64,000 nt of DNA from Lysobacter prati (GTDB lineage: Bacteria > Pseudomonadota > Gammaproteobacteria > Xanthomonadales > Xanthomonadaceae): the NCBI RefSeq assembly GCF_009765215.1, contig NZ_VLNV01000011.1:21269-85268 (forward strand). Direction: 5' to 3'. Below the pieces are notes generated by a model. It searched no databases and was not told where the DNA came from. It saw only the letters and a list, made by a program, of their open reading frames with translations. Position 1 is the first letter of the stretch. Every line of letters starts with the position of its first letter. The position numbers and the translations under genes are program-made. Shown in pieces: positions 26,766 through 35,420 of this stretch.

Positions 26766-28090
26766 GCGTCCTCGGCGACGAGTTGCGCCAGGGCTTCGAC
26801 CACTTCGACCAGGTCGACGCCTTCGTGCAGGTGTCCCACCAGCTCGTCGCCCAGGTGCACGGCGGCGTTGCCCGCGTCGTGGAGGGCGGCGCCGCCTTGC
26901 TGCTTCAGGCGGCCGATCAGCTGGCCGGCGGTGCGGGCCGACTCGTGGCCGACGCTCTGCAACAGCAGGCGCTCGCCATCGACCAGCTTGAAATAGAAGC
27001 GGCCATCGCTCTCGCGGTATTGCTTGAACAAGGGCAGCGACGCCTTGGCGGCCTTCTTCGCGGTGCCGGTGCTGGCGAGTGACAGGTCACGCAGGCCGAC
27101 AGCCTCGCGCAAGCGCGTCAGCGTCGGCTGCGCATAGCGCGCGCGAAGGCGGCTGGCGCCGTCCCGCAGCACCGCTTCGATGTCGGCAGGCCGCGCGATC
27201 AATTCCTCGTACTTCGCACGCAGCGGCGCGACCTCGCTGTCGATGCGTTCGAACAGCGCTTGCTTGGCCTCGCCCCACGCGATGCCGTCGGCGAAGGCCT
27301 GGCGCATCGCCGCCGTTTCCTGCGCCGAGGCGAAGGCCTGGTAGAGCTGGAACACGTTGGAGTTGTCCGCGTCCTTGGCCTCGCCGGGTGCGCGCGAGTC
27401 GGTGACGATCGAATAGATCAGCTTCTTCAGTGCATCGCGCGGCACGAACAACGGGATCGTGTTGTCGTAGCTCTTGCTCATCTTGCGGCCGTCCAGGCCG
27501 GGCAGCGTCGCCACGTTCTCGTCGATCACCGCTTCGGGCAGGTCGAAGAACTCTTCGCCATAGACGTGGTTGAAACGCTGACCAAAGTCGCGTGCCATCT
27601 CGATGTGCTGGATCTGGTCCCGGCCGACCGGCACCTTGTTGGCGTTGAACAACAGGATGTCGGCCGCCATCAGCACCGGGTACATGAACAGTCCGGCGTT
27701 GATGCCGGAGTCATCGTCCTCGCCTGCCTCGCGGTTCTTGTCGACCGAGGCCTTGTAGGCGTGGGCGCGGTTGAGGATGCCCTTGCCGGCGACGCAGGTC
27801 AGGAACCAGGTCAGCTCCTGCACTTCCGGCACGTCGCTCTGGCGGTAGAACCAGACCTTGTCCGGCTCCAGCCCGCAGGCCAGCCAGGTGGCGGCGATCT
27901 CCAGCGTCGAGCGCTGCACGCGCGCCGGGTCCTGCACCTTGATCAGCGCGTGGTAGTCGGCGAGGAAGTAGAAGCTCTCCACGCCGGCAGTGCGGCTGGC
28001 GGCCACGGCCGGGCGGATCGCGCCGACGTAGTTGCCCAGGTGCGGGGTACCCGAGGTGGTGATGCCGGTGAGGATGCGGGTGGGGCTCAT
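26762..28090 (-). CDS. trpS: Tryptophanyl-tRNA synthetase, C-terminally extended form
   Basis: TrpS charges tRNA-Trp. The start MSPTRILTG at 28088-28090 begins a class I synthetase with TPHLGNYVGAI as the HIGH-like motif and GRKMSKSYDNTIP as the KMSKS loop. The protein is 442 residues, about 100 longer than the usual 330-340; the extra C-terminal part (from about residue 335) has KQYRESDGRFYFKLVDGERLLLQS, which looks like a YegP-type small domain of its own. Overlaps the next gene by four bases. Confidence 0.95.
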   Translation of the reverse strand: MSPTRILTGITTSGTPHLGNYVGAIRPAVAASRTAGVESFYFLADYHALIKVQDPARVQRSTLEIAATWLACGLEPDKVWFYRQSDVPEVQELTWFLTCVAGKGILNRAHAYKASVDKNREAGEDDDSGINAGLFMYPVLMAADILLFNANKVPVGRDQIQHIEMARDFGQRFNHVYGEEFFDLPEAVIDENVATLPGLDGRKMSKSYDNTIPLFVPRDALKKLIYSIVTDSRAPGEAKDADNSNVFQLYQAFASAQETAAMRQAFADGIAWGEAKQALFERIDSEVAPLRAKYEELIARPADIEAVLRDGASRLRARYAQPTLTRLREAVGLRDLSLASTGTAKKAAKASLPLFKQYRESDGRFYFKLVDGERLLLQSVGHESARTAGQLIGRLKQQGGAALHDAGNAAVHLGDELVGHLHEGVDLVEVVEALAQLVAEDA

Positions 28091-28186
28091 CGAACGCTGA
28101 CGCCGGGGAAAACGGCCCAACAGTGTACCCAACCCCGCCGCCACGCCTGATCCGTTCACCCCGGCGACCCATCCGGAGAACCGACC

Positions 28187-29002
28187 ATGTTGCGCGCCCT
28201 GCCCTTCCTGCTTGCCGCCCTTGCCGCTTCGGCGGCCCTCGCCTTCGCCGCGCCGCTGCAAGCCGGGGAACTGCCCAGGTATCAGCCGGGCGGACCGGTC
28301 GATCTGGCCGTGGTCGACCGCGACAACGGCCAATGGCTGTCGCCGACCGTCCACCGCGGCCAGCGCTGGATTGCCGGAACCCCGGGCCATCGTTACTCGG
28401 TGCGCCTGGCCAATACCAGCGGCCGCCGGGTCCTGGTGGTGCTGTCAGTGGACGGCGTCAACGCCATCAGCGGGCAGACCGCCCACCCGTCCCAGACCGG
28501 TTACGTCCTCGCGCCCTGGCAGACCATGGAGGTCGAAGGCTGGCGCAAGTCGCTCGACCAGGTCGCCCAGTTCGTCTTCACCGACCTGCCCGACAGTTAT
28601 GCGGCGCGCACCGGGCGGCCCGACAACGTCGGCGTGATCGGCGTGGCCGTGTTCGAGGAGGCGGGGGTGGCGCTGGAGGACAGGCGTCGCGGCGAGGTTC
28701 TCGACCGGCTCGAACGCGGCGATGCTGCGAAGAACGCGGCGCCGGCGGCACGTGAATCTGACGCTGCCGCGCAATCAATAGGAACCGGACATGGCCAACG
28801 CGAGTGGTCGCCCGCCAGCCACACGCAATTCATACGCGCCACGCGCGTGCCGACGCAGGTGAGCGAATTGCGTTACGACGATTACGACACGCTCGTCGCG
28901 CGCGGCGTGCTGCGTCCGTATCCGCGCTACCTGCCCGATTCGCGGCCGCGCGCGTTCCCCGACGGCTTTGTCGCTGATCCGCCGCGCTATAGCGGCCACT
29001 GA
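28187..29002 (+). CDS. Secreted protein of unknown function
   Basis: A 271-residue protein with a clear signal peptide (residues 1-26, MLRALPFLLAALAASAAL ending FAAPLQA). The mature part has an Ig-like or beta-rich domain (HRYSVRLANTSGRRVLVVLSVDGVNAISG), then a charged helical region and a C-terminal Tyr/Pro/Arg-rich tail. Family unknown to me. GGAGAA precedes the ATG. It is followed by a hairpin. Divergent from trpS. Confidence 0.75.
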   Translation: MLRALPFLLAALAASAALAFAAPLQAGELPRYQPGGPVDLAVVDRDNGQWLSPTVHRGQRWIAGTPGHRYSVRLANTSGRRVLVVLSVDGVNAISGQTAHPSQTGYVLAPWQTMEVEGWRKSLDQVAQFVFTDLPDSYAARTGRPDNVGVIGVAVFEEAGVALEDRRRGEVLDRLERGDAAKNAAPAARESDAAAQSIGTGHGQREWSPASHTQFIRATRVPTQVSELRYDDYDTLVARGVLRPYPRYLPDSRPRAFPDGFVADPPRYSGH

Positions 29003-29014
29003 ATCAGGATGAAA

Positions 29015-29036
29015 AGAACCGGCCTTGCGGCCGGTT
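29015..29036 (+). terminator. Terminator-like hairpin after the 28187 gene
   Basis: GAACCGGCC/GGCCGGTTC with a TTGC loop, a perfect 9-bp stem 13 bp past the stop. The trailing bases (ATCTGG) have no T-run, so it may act mainly as an mRNA end stabiliser. Confidence 0.5.
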
Positions 29037-29119
29037 CATCTGGCTCCGTGGCGCGCGCCGGTTGCGGCCCAGAGCCGCACCGCCCGACGCGCGCACCGCG
29101 TGCGTGGATCGACGGACTG

Positions 29120-29320
29120 CTAGTTCAGCGTCTTCTCGAAGTCACGCACTTCCTGCTGGGCGCGGTCGCGCTCCCAGCCATACCTTTCCTGCAGTTTGCC
29201 GGCGAGATATTCGGCGTTGCCTTCGGCGACGGAGAAATCGTCATCGGTCAGGTCACCCCAACGGGCCTGCGCCTGACCTTTGAGCTGCGTCCACTTGCCA
29301 GCAATGATGTCTTTATTCAT
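29120..29320 (-). CDS. CsbD-family stress protein (YjbJ-like)
   Basis: A 66-residue hydrophilic protein of the CsbD/YjbJ family, abundant under stress in many bacteria; biochemical role unknown. Family marks are the N-terminal [21 protein letters not shown] and the C-terminal [16 protein letters not shown]. The ATG at 29318-29320 is chosen because GAGG lies seven bases before it. Neighbours downstream are entericidin-like lipoproteins; a stress role for the group is inferred. Confidence 0.9.
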   Translation of the reverse strand: MNKDIIAGKWTQLKGQAQARWGDLTDDDFSVAEGNAEYLAGKLQERYGWERDRAQQEVRDFEKTLN

Positions 29321-29503
29321 CACTCATCCTCGGTTTCGGGTGATGCGACGCACCTTGCTCAGATGCCGCACGCACAGCATCGCAGCGCGCACATTCGAAC
29401 GAAGTCGCGATTGCGTTAGTCGAGGATTGATGTCGGTGAATACGATGTTCAGCATGCCTGCGTTGCATGCCCTCGCCACGTTGATGCGAGCAGCGCATGA
29501 CGC

Positions 29504-29537
29504 AAAAAAAAAGAAAGGCCGGATTGCTCCGGCCTTT
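29504..29537 (-). terminator. Rho-independent terminator after the first entericidin-like gene
   Basis: A perfect 11-bp stem GAAAGGCCGGA/TCCGGCCTTTC with a TTGC loop, followed on the minus strand by nine T residues. It lies 33 bp past the stop. Confidence 0.92.
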
Positions 29538-29569
29538 CCTGTTCACGGCTTCGCGCGATCGTCAGTCGA

Positions 29570-29722
29570 TCAGCACTTGCCGTCCTTGCAATTCGTGGCG
29601 GCATCTTCGACCTTCTCACCGGCTCCCTTCACGTCCTTGCCGGCGCCCGCCACGGTGTTGCAAGCGGTCAGGGTACCCATCGAGAACAGGGCGAGCAGCA
29701 TCAGTGCCATCAAACGCTTCAT
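29570..29722 (-). CDS. Entericidin-like small lipoprotein, copy 1
   Basis: A 50-residue protein starting at ATG 29720-29722. Residues 1-20 are a lipoprotein signal ending LTAC, with Cys21 as the lipidated residue; the mature part NTVAGAGKDVKGAGEKVEDAA is the entericidin signature. Two more Cys near the end (NCKDGKC) are unusual for the family. E. coli EcnA/EcnB are a stationary-phase antidote/toxin pair of membrane lipoproteins. It has its own terminator. Confidence 0.85.
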   Translation of the reverse strand: MKRLMALMLLALFSMGTLTACNTVAGAGKDVKGAGEKVEDAATNCKDGKC

Positions 29723-29933
29723 GGAAATCTCCTCAGCTAATGGGAAGCAAGGCGCACGCAAACCGGCTGCATGCGGCAGGGCCATCTGACGTGAGGGGAT
29801 GTGAAGCCGAGGTGGATTTGGGCGAAATACCCGCCTTCCGATTCAGGCAGCGGCCATCGGCGCGGAAGACAGCTCGAAGGACCGTCACGCCGGCCTTCGG
29901 GGCTTCGGAACGGCGATGCAGCTGCGCCAGCGC

Positions 29934-30068
29934 TTAGCCGCTGGCCTTGTCCTCGACCTTCTGGCCGAGCTTCTTCACGTCTTTGCCGAGTCCTTCCATG
30001 GTGTTGCAGGCGCTGAGCAGGGCCAGCGACAGGGTGGCGAGCAGGAGCATTGCGGCAAAGCGTTTCAT
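29934..30068 (-). CDS. Entericidin-like small lipoprotein, copy 2
   Basis: A 44-residue paralogue of copy 1, starting at ATG 30066-30068. The signal ends LLSAC with Cys21 lipidated; the mature part is NTMEGLGKDVKKLGQKVEDKASG. It is more basic than copy 1 and lacks the extra cysteines. Two co-oriented copies about 210 bp apart recall ecnA/ecnB, but which would be toxin or antidote cannot be told. Confidence 0.82.
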   Translation of the reverse strand: MKRFAAMLLLATLSLALLSACNTMEGLGKDVKKLGQKVEDKASG

Positions 30069-30204
30069 CGGGTCCCCGGGGACGTTGGCAGTAGTGCATA
30101 AGGATGGCATGGCGCCGCGGGCGCCGCACCACGCTCCCGGAGGTCCGGGGCGCGGCGATGTCAGCCACAATTCAGCTGCCGGCGCCCGCCACCGGCGAAC
30201 CGGC

Positions 30205-31128
30205 TCAGTCGCGCATCAGGGTCGACTTGCCGAACAGGCTCTCGACCAGGTCCACCGCCAGGCGGGCAGTGCGGTTGCGCTTGTCGATGATCGGATTGAG
30301 CTCGACGATGTCCAGCGAGGCCATGCGGCCGCTGTCGGCGATCATTTCCATCACCAGCTGCGCCTCGCGGTAGTTCGGGCCGCCCGGCACGGTGGTGGCG
30401 ACGCCCGGGGCAATGCTCGGGTCGAGGAAGTCGACGTCGAAGCTGACGTGCAGGTGGGTGTTCTCGTCGACACCTTCCAGCGCCTCCTCCATCACCCGCT
30501 TCATGCCGAACTCGTCGATGTAGCGCATGTCGTACACGTCCAGTTCGTACTGCCGGACCAGGCGCTTTTCGCCTTCGTCGACCGAGCGGATGCCGATCTG
30601 GCGGATCTGGTCCGGACGCAGGGCCGGCGCTTCGCCGCCCAGCTTGGTCAGCGCATCGGGCCCGAGCCCGCACAGGCACGCCACCGGCATGCCATGGACG
30701 TTGCCCGACGGCGTGACCTGGCTGGTGTTGAAGTCGGCATGCGCATCGAGCCAGAGCACGCGCAATTGCTTGCCGGTCTGGCGGCAGTGCTGCGCCACCG
30801 CGGTGATCGAACCCAGGCCGAGGCAATGGTCACCGCCGAGCAGGATCGGCAGTCGGCCGTCGGCGAGTTCGGCAGCCACCGCGTCCATCACCACGCGATT
30901 CCAGGCGACGACTTCGGCCAGGTGGCGATACCCCTCGACCGGCTTCTGCCAGGGATTGCGCGGACCATCGAGATTGCCGCGATCGATCACGTCGACGCCA
31001 CGCTTGACCAGCGCCTCGCCGATGCCGGCGATGCGCAACGCTTCGGGCCCGAGCCGCGAACCGCGGCGACCTGCACCCACGTCGGTCGGTGCACCGATCA
31101 GCGAAACCCCGGGGTAGTTGCGACTCAT
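30205..31128 (-). CDS. rocF: Arginase
   Basis: Arginase splits arginine to ornithine and urea with a binuclear manganese centre. The 307-residue protein has all metal motifs: GGDH at residues 98-101 (followed by Cys instead of the usual Ser), DAHADFN from 128, and SFDVDFLDPS near 229. GAPTDVGAGRRGSRLGPEALR is the arginase N-terminus. Length matches the family (about 300). Monocistronic between the entericidin-like genes and a divergent small gene. Confidence 0.95.
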   Translation of the reverse strand: MSRNYPGVSLIGAPTDVGAGRRGSRLGPEALRIAGIGEALVKRGVDVIDRGNLDGPRNPWQKPVEGYRHLAEVVAWNRVVMDAVAAELADGRLPILLGGDHCLGLGSITAVAQHCRQTGKQLRVLWLDAHADFNTSQVTPSGNVHGMPVACLCGLGPDALTKLGGEAPALRPDQIRQIGIRSVDEGEKRLVRQYELDVYDMRYIDEFGMKRVMEEALEGVDENTHLHVSFDVDFLDPSIAPGVATTVPGGPNYREAQLVMEMIADSGRMASLDIVELNPIIDKRNRTARLAVDLVESLFGKSTLMRD

Positions 31129-31339
31129 GCTGTGGACGTTCCTGTCTGATGCCTGGGCCGGCGCTGCACTGTCGGCATAAGCGGTTGATTTGGCTGGATG
31201 GGCCGCCTGGACGTGCGCCAGCTTGCGGCGCTCGATTCAGCCGAGTTTAGACCGTTGGCGTTGCAGACTGTCGCACCGCCGCGATGCGGGGCTGCGGGAT
31301 TGCATATGATCCGATCCGTTACCGGACCGGAACGAGCGC

Positions 31340-31684
31340 ATGGGAACCATCTCGAATCTGATGGAGCGGCTGTCGAGGACGCCGAAGGCCGAGCGCCCGT
31401 CGATCGTTGTCACTGCATTCGGCTTCACGGCCGGCCTGGACTTCGTCGCCTGGCAGGCAGTCTCCGAGATCCAGGGCTACAAGGTCGACCTGCTGACCAC
31501 CGACGAGGCCTTCCTGCAGTTCACGTGGAACGGCCACGTCGTCCACGTCAGTGAGGAGCAGCCCGGATTCGAACAGCTCGAGCAGGCCATGATTGCTGTG
31601 TTCCCGTCGACCGCGAACTGGCGCGATAAGGTCCTGCTACCTGCATTCGAGGAATGCGCTTCACTTCTGTACCGTCGCAGCTGA
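31340..31684 (+). CDS. Hypothetical protein, 114 residues
   Basis: A small soluble protein, no signal peptide or membrane segment. A central alternating hydrophobic pattern (SIVVTAFGFTAGLDFVAWQAVSEIQGYKVDLL) and a C-terminal acidic/aromatic part are visible. Family unknown. CATATGAT near 31303 may serve as a -10 element. A terminator-like hairpin starts right after the stop, so it is probably transcribed alone. Confidence 0.6.
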   Translation: MGTISNLMERLSRTPKAERPSIVVTAFGFTAGLDFVAWQAVSEIQGYKVDLLTTDEAFLQFTWNGHVVHVSEEQPGFEQLEQAMIAVFPSTANWRDKVLLPAFEECASLLYRRS

Positions 31685-31718
31685 AAAGAAAGGCCCCATA
31701 CCCGCTGGGCGTTTCTTT
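31685..31718 (+). terminator. Terminator-like hairpin between the 31340 gene and the autotransporter
   Basis: AAAGAAA/TTTCTTT plus GCCC/GGGC stem (one mismatched pair) begins at the stop of the 31340 gene. The descending arm ends in TTTCTTT, which can serve as the T-rich tail. Confidence 0.55.
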
Positions 31719-31851
31719 GGCCGGGACGCCGATACGCAGGGGCGCGTGACCCCGTCCTCCCAGTTCACGATTGCCCTCACGGCAACGTCACGCTTACGGC
31801 AGTTTCCTCCGACTTCGAACGCTTCGCGTTCGTGGCTGAGCGGGAGGAATC

Positions 31852-34800
31852 ATGGAAGGACGACTGCCTTGCAAGGCCCATCGCGGACGCTTGCTCCCCT
31901 TGACGGTTGGCATCCAGCGGGCTCTTAGAATGGGAGCTCGAACGACCGTCGCAAGCCTGACGCTGGTGCACGCGCTGGCGTACGCGCAGACGTTTGGACC
32001 GGGCACCGTCCCTCCGATCGATCTCAACGGCGGTATCGGTGAGATCGTGGGCAACACCGGCGTAACCGCGACGCTTTCCACACACGCAGTGCGCGTGCGC
32101 GGTGGCGGCACGATGGTGGTCGACACGCAGTCACCGACGTCGCCTGGAGCGATCCAGGTTACTTCCGCCACAGGCAACACGCTCTTCGCGGACGGGGGCA
32201 CCATCCTGGTGCCCTTCGGCATCAACCTCTTCGCTACCGGCGGCAACGTTGCCATCGCCAACGGCCCCGCCGGCTTCATCGACCTGTCCGCCGGGCAGTT
32301 CACCATTACCGGCGTGGGTGACGCGATCGTTGCCATCAATGGCGGCAGGGTCAACGTCGTCGGCGCCAATGTCGACAGTACCGCCACGGCTGGCGCCACC
32401 ATTTCCAACGCACACGGCTTCATCGCCGAGTCGGGCGGCCTGGTCTCGGCTGGTGGCGGCAACCGGATCACCACCGCGGCCAACAACTCCGTCGCATTGG
32501 GCGCATCCGGCGCGAACAGTCGGGTGGAGAACGGGGCCCAGGCCGTGATCACGGTGAATGGCAACGTCTCGTTCGGCATCTACCTGCACGATGGCGGCAT
32601 CGTTACCACGGTGCCCAACCAGACGTTCCAGATGAATGGCAATCAGGGCACCGGCATTACGGCCGACAACTCGGTCGTTGCCCCTGGCGTAGTGGGAAGT
32701 GGCCTGGCGTTCAATTTTACCAACGCTGGCGGCTCTGGAGTCATCGCGGTGAACCAGGGGCGGATCACGCTCGACAGTTTCCAGGTGCGAGGGACGGGTG
32801 CGGCAGCTGGCGCAACGGCCCAGCCGGGAACGACCGTCACCTTGACCGGCGCAAGCAACATCAACATCGCCTCGACAACCAACGCGCCACTCAATGTGCT
32901 TCAAACAGCGAATCTCGCCACGGTCAATGGGCCCGTAGGGTCATCGTTCTCCGGCGGAGGCAGCTTGCCGTTCGGCGGGCTGATATCCCGCGGCACGATT
33001 TTCAGTACCGGCACGACCATCACCGTGTCCTCGCCCAATGGCCGCGGTGGCTACGCCGAAGTGAACACCGGCACCGCGACCCTGGACATCACGAATAACA
33101 CGATCACGACCACCGGGGCTGGCAGCGCCGGCCTGTTCGCCGGCGACAACGGCGTCATCACCGGGCGCGACTCACGCGTCACCACCAGCGGTGGGGCGGC
33201 AGCGCTGGACCTTTTCAACTTCAACGCGCCGGCGACCATCGACCTGACCAACTCGACCGTGACGGCAACGGGCGCTCGCACCGTTGGTCTGTATTCGGCC
33301 AATCGCACTGCGGGGCTCTTGAATCAGGCCGCGCTGACCGGCGGCGCCATGACAAGCGAGTATGTCGCCATTCTCGGTAACGGCCCCCTCGATGTCACCG
33401 TCGACGGTGGCGCGTCGGTGAGCAGCCCGAACTGGCTGATGTATGCGCAGGCACTGGCTACGCCATTCCCACAACCCTCAATCGTGCAACTGTTTGCTGA
33501 CGACGCTACGTTGAGCGGGTCGGCAGGTGCCAACTCCGGCGCCACCGCCAACATGACGCTGCACAACAGCAGCCACTGGACCGGCGACGCCTATTACCTC
33601 ACCAATGCGACGCTGGATTCGACCAGCATCTGGACGGTGCCGCTCGATTCGATCCTGACGGCCACCCTCGCCAATGCCGGTCGCGTCGAGTTCACTCCAC
33701 CGCAGAACGGTGTTTTCAAGGAGTTGTGGACGCGGACTTACGCAGGCGCGGGCGGAACGCTGGCGATCAACACCTTCCTGGGAACCGACAATTCCCCGTC
33801 GGACAAGCTCGTCCTCTACAACGGTGGCAGTGGAAGCGGGGCCGGCTTCCTGGAGGTCGCCAATACGGATGGCGCGGGCGACGTCACCGTCGCCAATGGC
33901 ATCCTGGTGGTGCAGGCGATCGAAGGTGCGACGACGACTACGGACCTGCTGGCCCTGGCTGCGCCCGTTGTCGCTGGACCCTACGAGTACACGTTGCACC
34001 GCGGCAGTGTCGATGCAGACGGTCCGGGAAACTGGTATTTGCGGTCGTCGCTCAGTTGCACCGGCGAGAACGCACCGGTTCCACCGTGCCCGGCACCGCC
34101 GCCTCCGGATCCGCCGCCGGATCCGCCGCCGGACCCACCACCGCCTCCGCCGCCTCCGCCCGACCCGCCACCGGATCCGCCCCCCGTACCCGACCCGCCA
34201 CCGGATCCGCCCGATCCGCCTGCGCCTCCGCCGCTGCCACCGCTACCGCCGCCGATTCCGCAGTTCCGGCCAGAGGTGTCGGTGTATACCGCGCTGGCGC
34301 CAACGGCGCTGCAATACGGACGTTCGCTGCTCGACACGCTGCATGAGCGCGTGGGCGAGCAGGAGCAACTGCGCGATCGCAACCTGCCAGAGGAGCATCG
34401 CATCGACGGCTTCTGGGGCCGGTTGATGTACGTCAATGGCGAGAAGGACGCCGAGGGTGCGGGCATCTACGGCCACGGACCGGAGTACGACTACACGCTC
34501 ACCGCTGTGCAGCTCGGTCTGGACCTACTGCGCGAGGAGGATGAGGACGGTCCGCGCGACCATGCCGGCCTCTACGCGGCCATCGGTCACGCCGAAACTG
34601 ACGTCAAGCATGTCTTCGACAATGTCGCAGGCAACATTTTCGTCGACGGCTACACGCTGGGCGGCTATTGGACCCGCTACAGCGAGCGCGAGGCCTATAT
34701 TGACGGCGTCCTGCAGGCGACGTGGTACGACGCCAGTGCCGAATCCGTGCGTCGCCTGCGCATGACGACCGACGGCTGGGGGTTGGCGGCCTCGATCGAA

Positions 34801-35250
34801 GGCGGCTATCCATTCCGCACCCGCAATGACTGGGAAATCGAGCCCCAGGGGCAGCTGATCTATCAATGGCTCGATCTGGGCGACTCTTCCGACCTTGCGG
34901 CCGATGTCCACTTCGATGACATGACATCGCTGTTGGCGCGCTTGGGCGCTCGAATCGCTCGCGACTGGGGCGGCAAGGGGTATGAGTCCGGCCCGCTCGA
35001 CAGGACCGGATGGCTGCGCCTGAGCGTCTGGCACGAATTCCAGGGCGACCCGGTCACTTCGTTCTCGTCACGACGCGGCGATATTCCCTTCGATGCCGAC
35101 CTGGGCGGCAGCTGGTGGGAGGTCGAGCTCGGCTATACCGGAGATCTTGATCGCAACCGATTCCTGTACACCAATATCGGCTACTCGCAGGGCTTCGACG
35201 ACGACCGGAGCGCGTGGGAAGCGAAGTTGGGCTTCCGCGCCAACTGGTAG
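31852..35250 (+). CDS. Autotransporter with beta-helix passenger and polyproline linker
   Basis: A 1132-residue type V secreted protein. GGGAGG six bases before ATG 31852 supports this start and gives a 45-residue extended signal peptide (basic N-part, then RTTVASLTLVHALAYA). Residues 46-740 are Gly/Thr/Asn-rich with repeated TGA-x-(V/I/A) patterns, typical of a right-handed beta-helix passenger. Residues 741-803 are almost all Pro/Asp. Residues 804-1132 form the autotransporter barrel (FWGRLMYVNGEKDAEG...) ending in the aromatic FRANW. Target and function of the passenger are unknown. Confidence 0.88.
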   Translation: MEGRLPCKAHRGRLLPLTVGIQRALRMGARTTVASLTLVHALAYAQTFGPGTVPPIDLNGGIGEIVGNTGVTATLSTHAVRVRGGGTMVVDTQSPTSPGAIQVTSATGNTLFADGGTILVPFGINLFATGGNVAIANGPAGFIDLSAGQFTITGVGDAIVAINGGRVNVVGANVDSTATAGATISNAHGFIAESGGLVSAGGGNRITTAANNSVALGASGANSRVENGAQAVITVNGNVSFGIYLHDGGIVTTVPNQTFQMNGNQGTGITADNSVVAPGVVGSGLAFNFTNAGGSGVIAVNQGRITLDSFQVRGTGAAAGATAQPGTTVTLTGASNINIASTTNAPLNVLQTANLATVNGPVGSSFSGGGSLPFGGLISRGTIFSTGTTITVSSPNGRGGYAEVNTGTATLDITNNTITTTGAGSAGLFAGDNGVITGRDSRVTTSGGAAALDLFNFNAPATIDLTNSTVTATGARTVGLYSANRTAGLLNQAALTGGAMTSEYVAILGNGPLDVTVDGGASVSSPNWLMYAQALATPFPQPSIVQLFADDATLSGSAGANSGATANMTLHNSSHWTGDAYYLTNATLDSTSIWTVPLDSILTATLANAGRVEFTPPQNGVFKELWTRTYAGAGGTLAINTFLGTDNSPSDKLVLYNGGSGSGAGFLEVANTDGAGDVTVANGILVVQAIEGATTTTDLLALAAPVVAGPYEYTLHRGSVDADGPGNWYLRSSLSCTGENAPVPPCPAPPPPDPPPDPPPDPPPPPPPPPDPPPDPPPVPDPPPDPPDPPAPPPLPPLPPPIPQFRPEVSVYTALAPTALQYGRSLLDTLHERVGEQEQLRDRNLPEEHRIDGFWGRLMYVNGEKDAEGAGIYGHGPEYDYTLTAVQLGLDLLREEDEDGPRDHAGLYAAIGHAETDVKHVFDNVAGNIFVDGYTLGGYWTRYSEREAYIDGVLQATWYDASAESVRRLRMTTDGWGLAASIEGGYPFRTRNDWEIEPQGQLIYQWLDLGDSSDLAADVHFDDMTSLLARLGARIARDWGGKGYESGPLDRTGWLRLSVWHEFQGDPVTSFSSRRGDIPFDADLGGSWWEVELGYTGDLDRNRFLYTNIGYSQGFDDDRSAWEAKLGFRANW
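34075..34260 (+). repeat. Low-complexity CCG-rich tract encoding the polyproline linker
   Basis: Imperfect tandem 12-base units such as GATCCGCCGCCG repeat through the tract and encode Asp-Pro-Pro-Pro steps. Such a tract is prone to slippage in multiples of three, which would change linker length without breaking the frame. Confidence 0.75.
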
Positions 35251-35294
35251 GCCGAAAGGCCGTTGCCGACAGTTGGGACGGCCGATCGTATCCA

Positions 35295-35370
35295 TGGTGC
35301 CGGCAGTCAGAATCGAACTGACGACCTACCGCTTACAAGGCGGTTGCTCTACCAACTGAGCTATGCCGGC
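35295..35370 (-). tRNA. tRNA-Thr (anticodon UGU)
   Basis: The 76-base minus-strand sequence folds as a full cloverleaf: acceptor GCCGGCA/TGCCGGC, D-stem GCTC/GAGC, anticodon stem ACCGC/GCGGT with loop CTTGTAA, T-stem GTCAG/CTGAC with TTCGATT. The anticodon TGT reads ACA threonine codons. The CCA end is encoded at 35295-35297. Confidence 0.96.
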
Positions 35371-35420
35371 AAGGCACGCATTCTAGCCTGTCGCGACGAC
35401 GGGCGCGCTTGCGCCTTCGT

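Noticed and set aside
31852-31929. Autotransporter start at the later methionine (31930)
   Set aside because: The later start has no Shine-Dalgarno, while GGGAGG sits six bases before ATG 31852, and long signal peptides are usual for large autotransporters.
34075-34260. Tandem repeats as a CRISPR array
   Set aside because: Units are short, contiguous and in frame inside an autotransporter gene; there are no spacers and no cas genes.
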